From Candidatus Bathyarchaeota archaeon (GTDB lineage: Archaea > Thermoproteota > Bathyarchaeia > Bathyarchaeales > DTEX01), in NCBI GenBank assembly GCA_018397055.1, contig JAGTQS010000004.1:1-36998 (forward strand): 36,998 nt of DNA. Reading direction: 5' to 3'. Below are positions 36,880-36,998 of the stretch, one piece after another. Position 1 is the first letter of the stretch, and each line of letters begins with the position of its first letter. Position numbers and translations under genes: made by a program. Below the pieces are notes generated by a model. It searched no databases. It worked only from the letters and a program-made list of their open reading frames with translations, and had not been told where the DNA came from.

Positions 36880-36998
36880 TTTTAGGTTTGGATTGTAACT
36901 TTTAACTAAAGTTTGGCAAATTTTTGGCTTTTGCCCATTTCTTTAAAGTATTTTACCAAAATAATGTTAATTTTTCATATTTGGAACTCCATTTTTTG

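Overview
Archaeal chromosomal segment. The lineage evidence is PurS/PurL/PurQ, an archaeal-type AsnRS, a UPF0282 protein, an ATPase-type HypB and tRNA-His with an intron; a TACK/Bathyarchaeia-like host is an inference. The window is mostly single-copy metabolic genes: asnS; KDG kinase plus a KDPG-aldolase/VOC fusion; hypB(ATPase type)-hypA and hypE; several sugar isomerases, Gfo/Idh and MDR dehydrogenases; purSLQ; an M29 aminopeptidase; HMG-CoA synthase; an enolase-superfamily enzyme; a DUF362 protein; nadA; two UroD-family proteins; and a partial GH39-like hydrolase. I found two tRNAs on the minus strand: tRNA-Ala(TGC) with an encoded CCACCA, and tRNA-His(GTG) with a 32-nt insertion best modelled as a D-loop intron. 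The strongest anomaly is a perfect 589-bp direct duplication inside the HMG-CoA synthase gene. It keeps the reading frame, duplicates the whole Glu/Cys/His catalytic set, and has a junction filled by a 15-nt inverted copy of an internal segment. Other notable items are a strong hairpin over the SD and start codon of the enolase-superfamily gene, a Roadblock/LC7 gene split by a one-base frameshift, two more A-run frameshifts, a small ORF with an in-frame TAG, a FYVE-like eight-Cys zinc-finger protein and a histone-H1-like basic-tail protein. No CRISPR array, defence island or complete mobile element was found.
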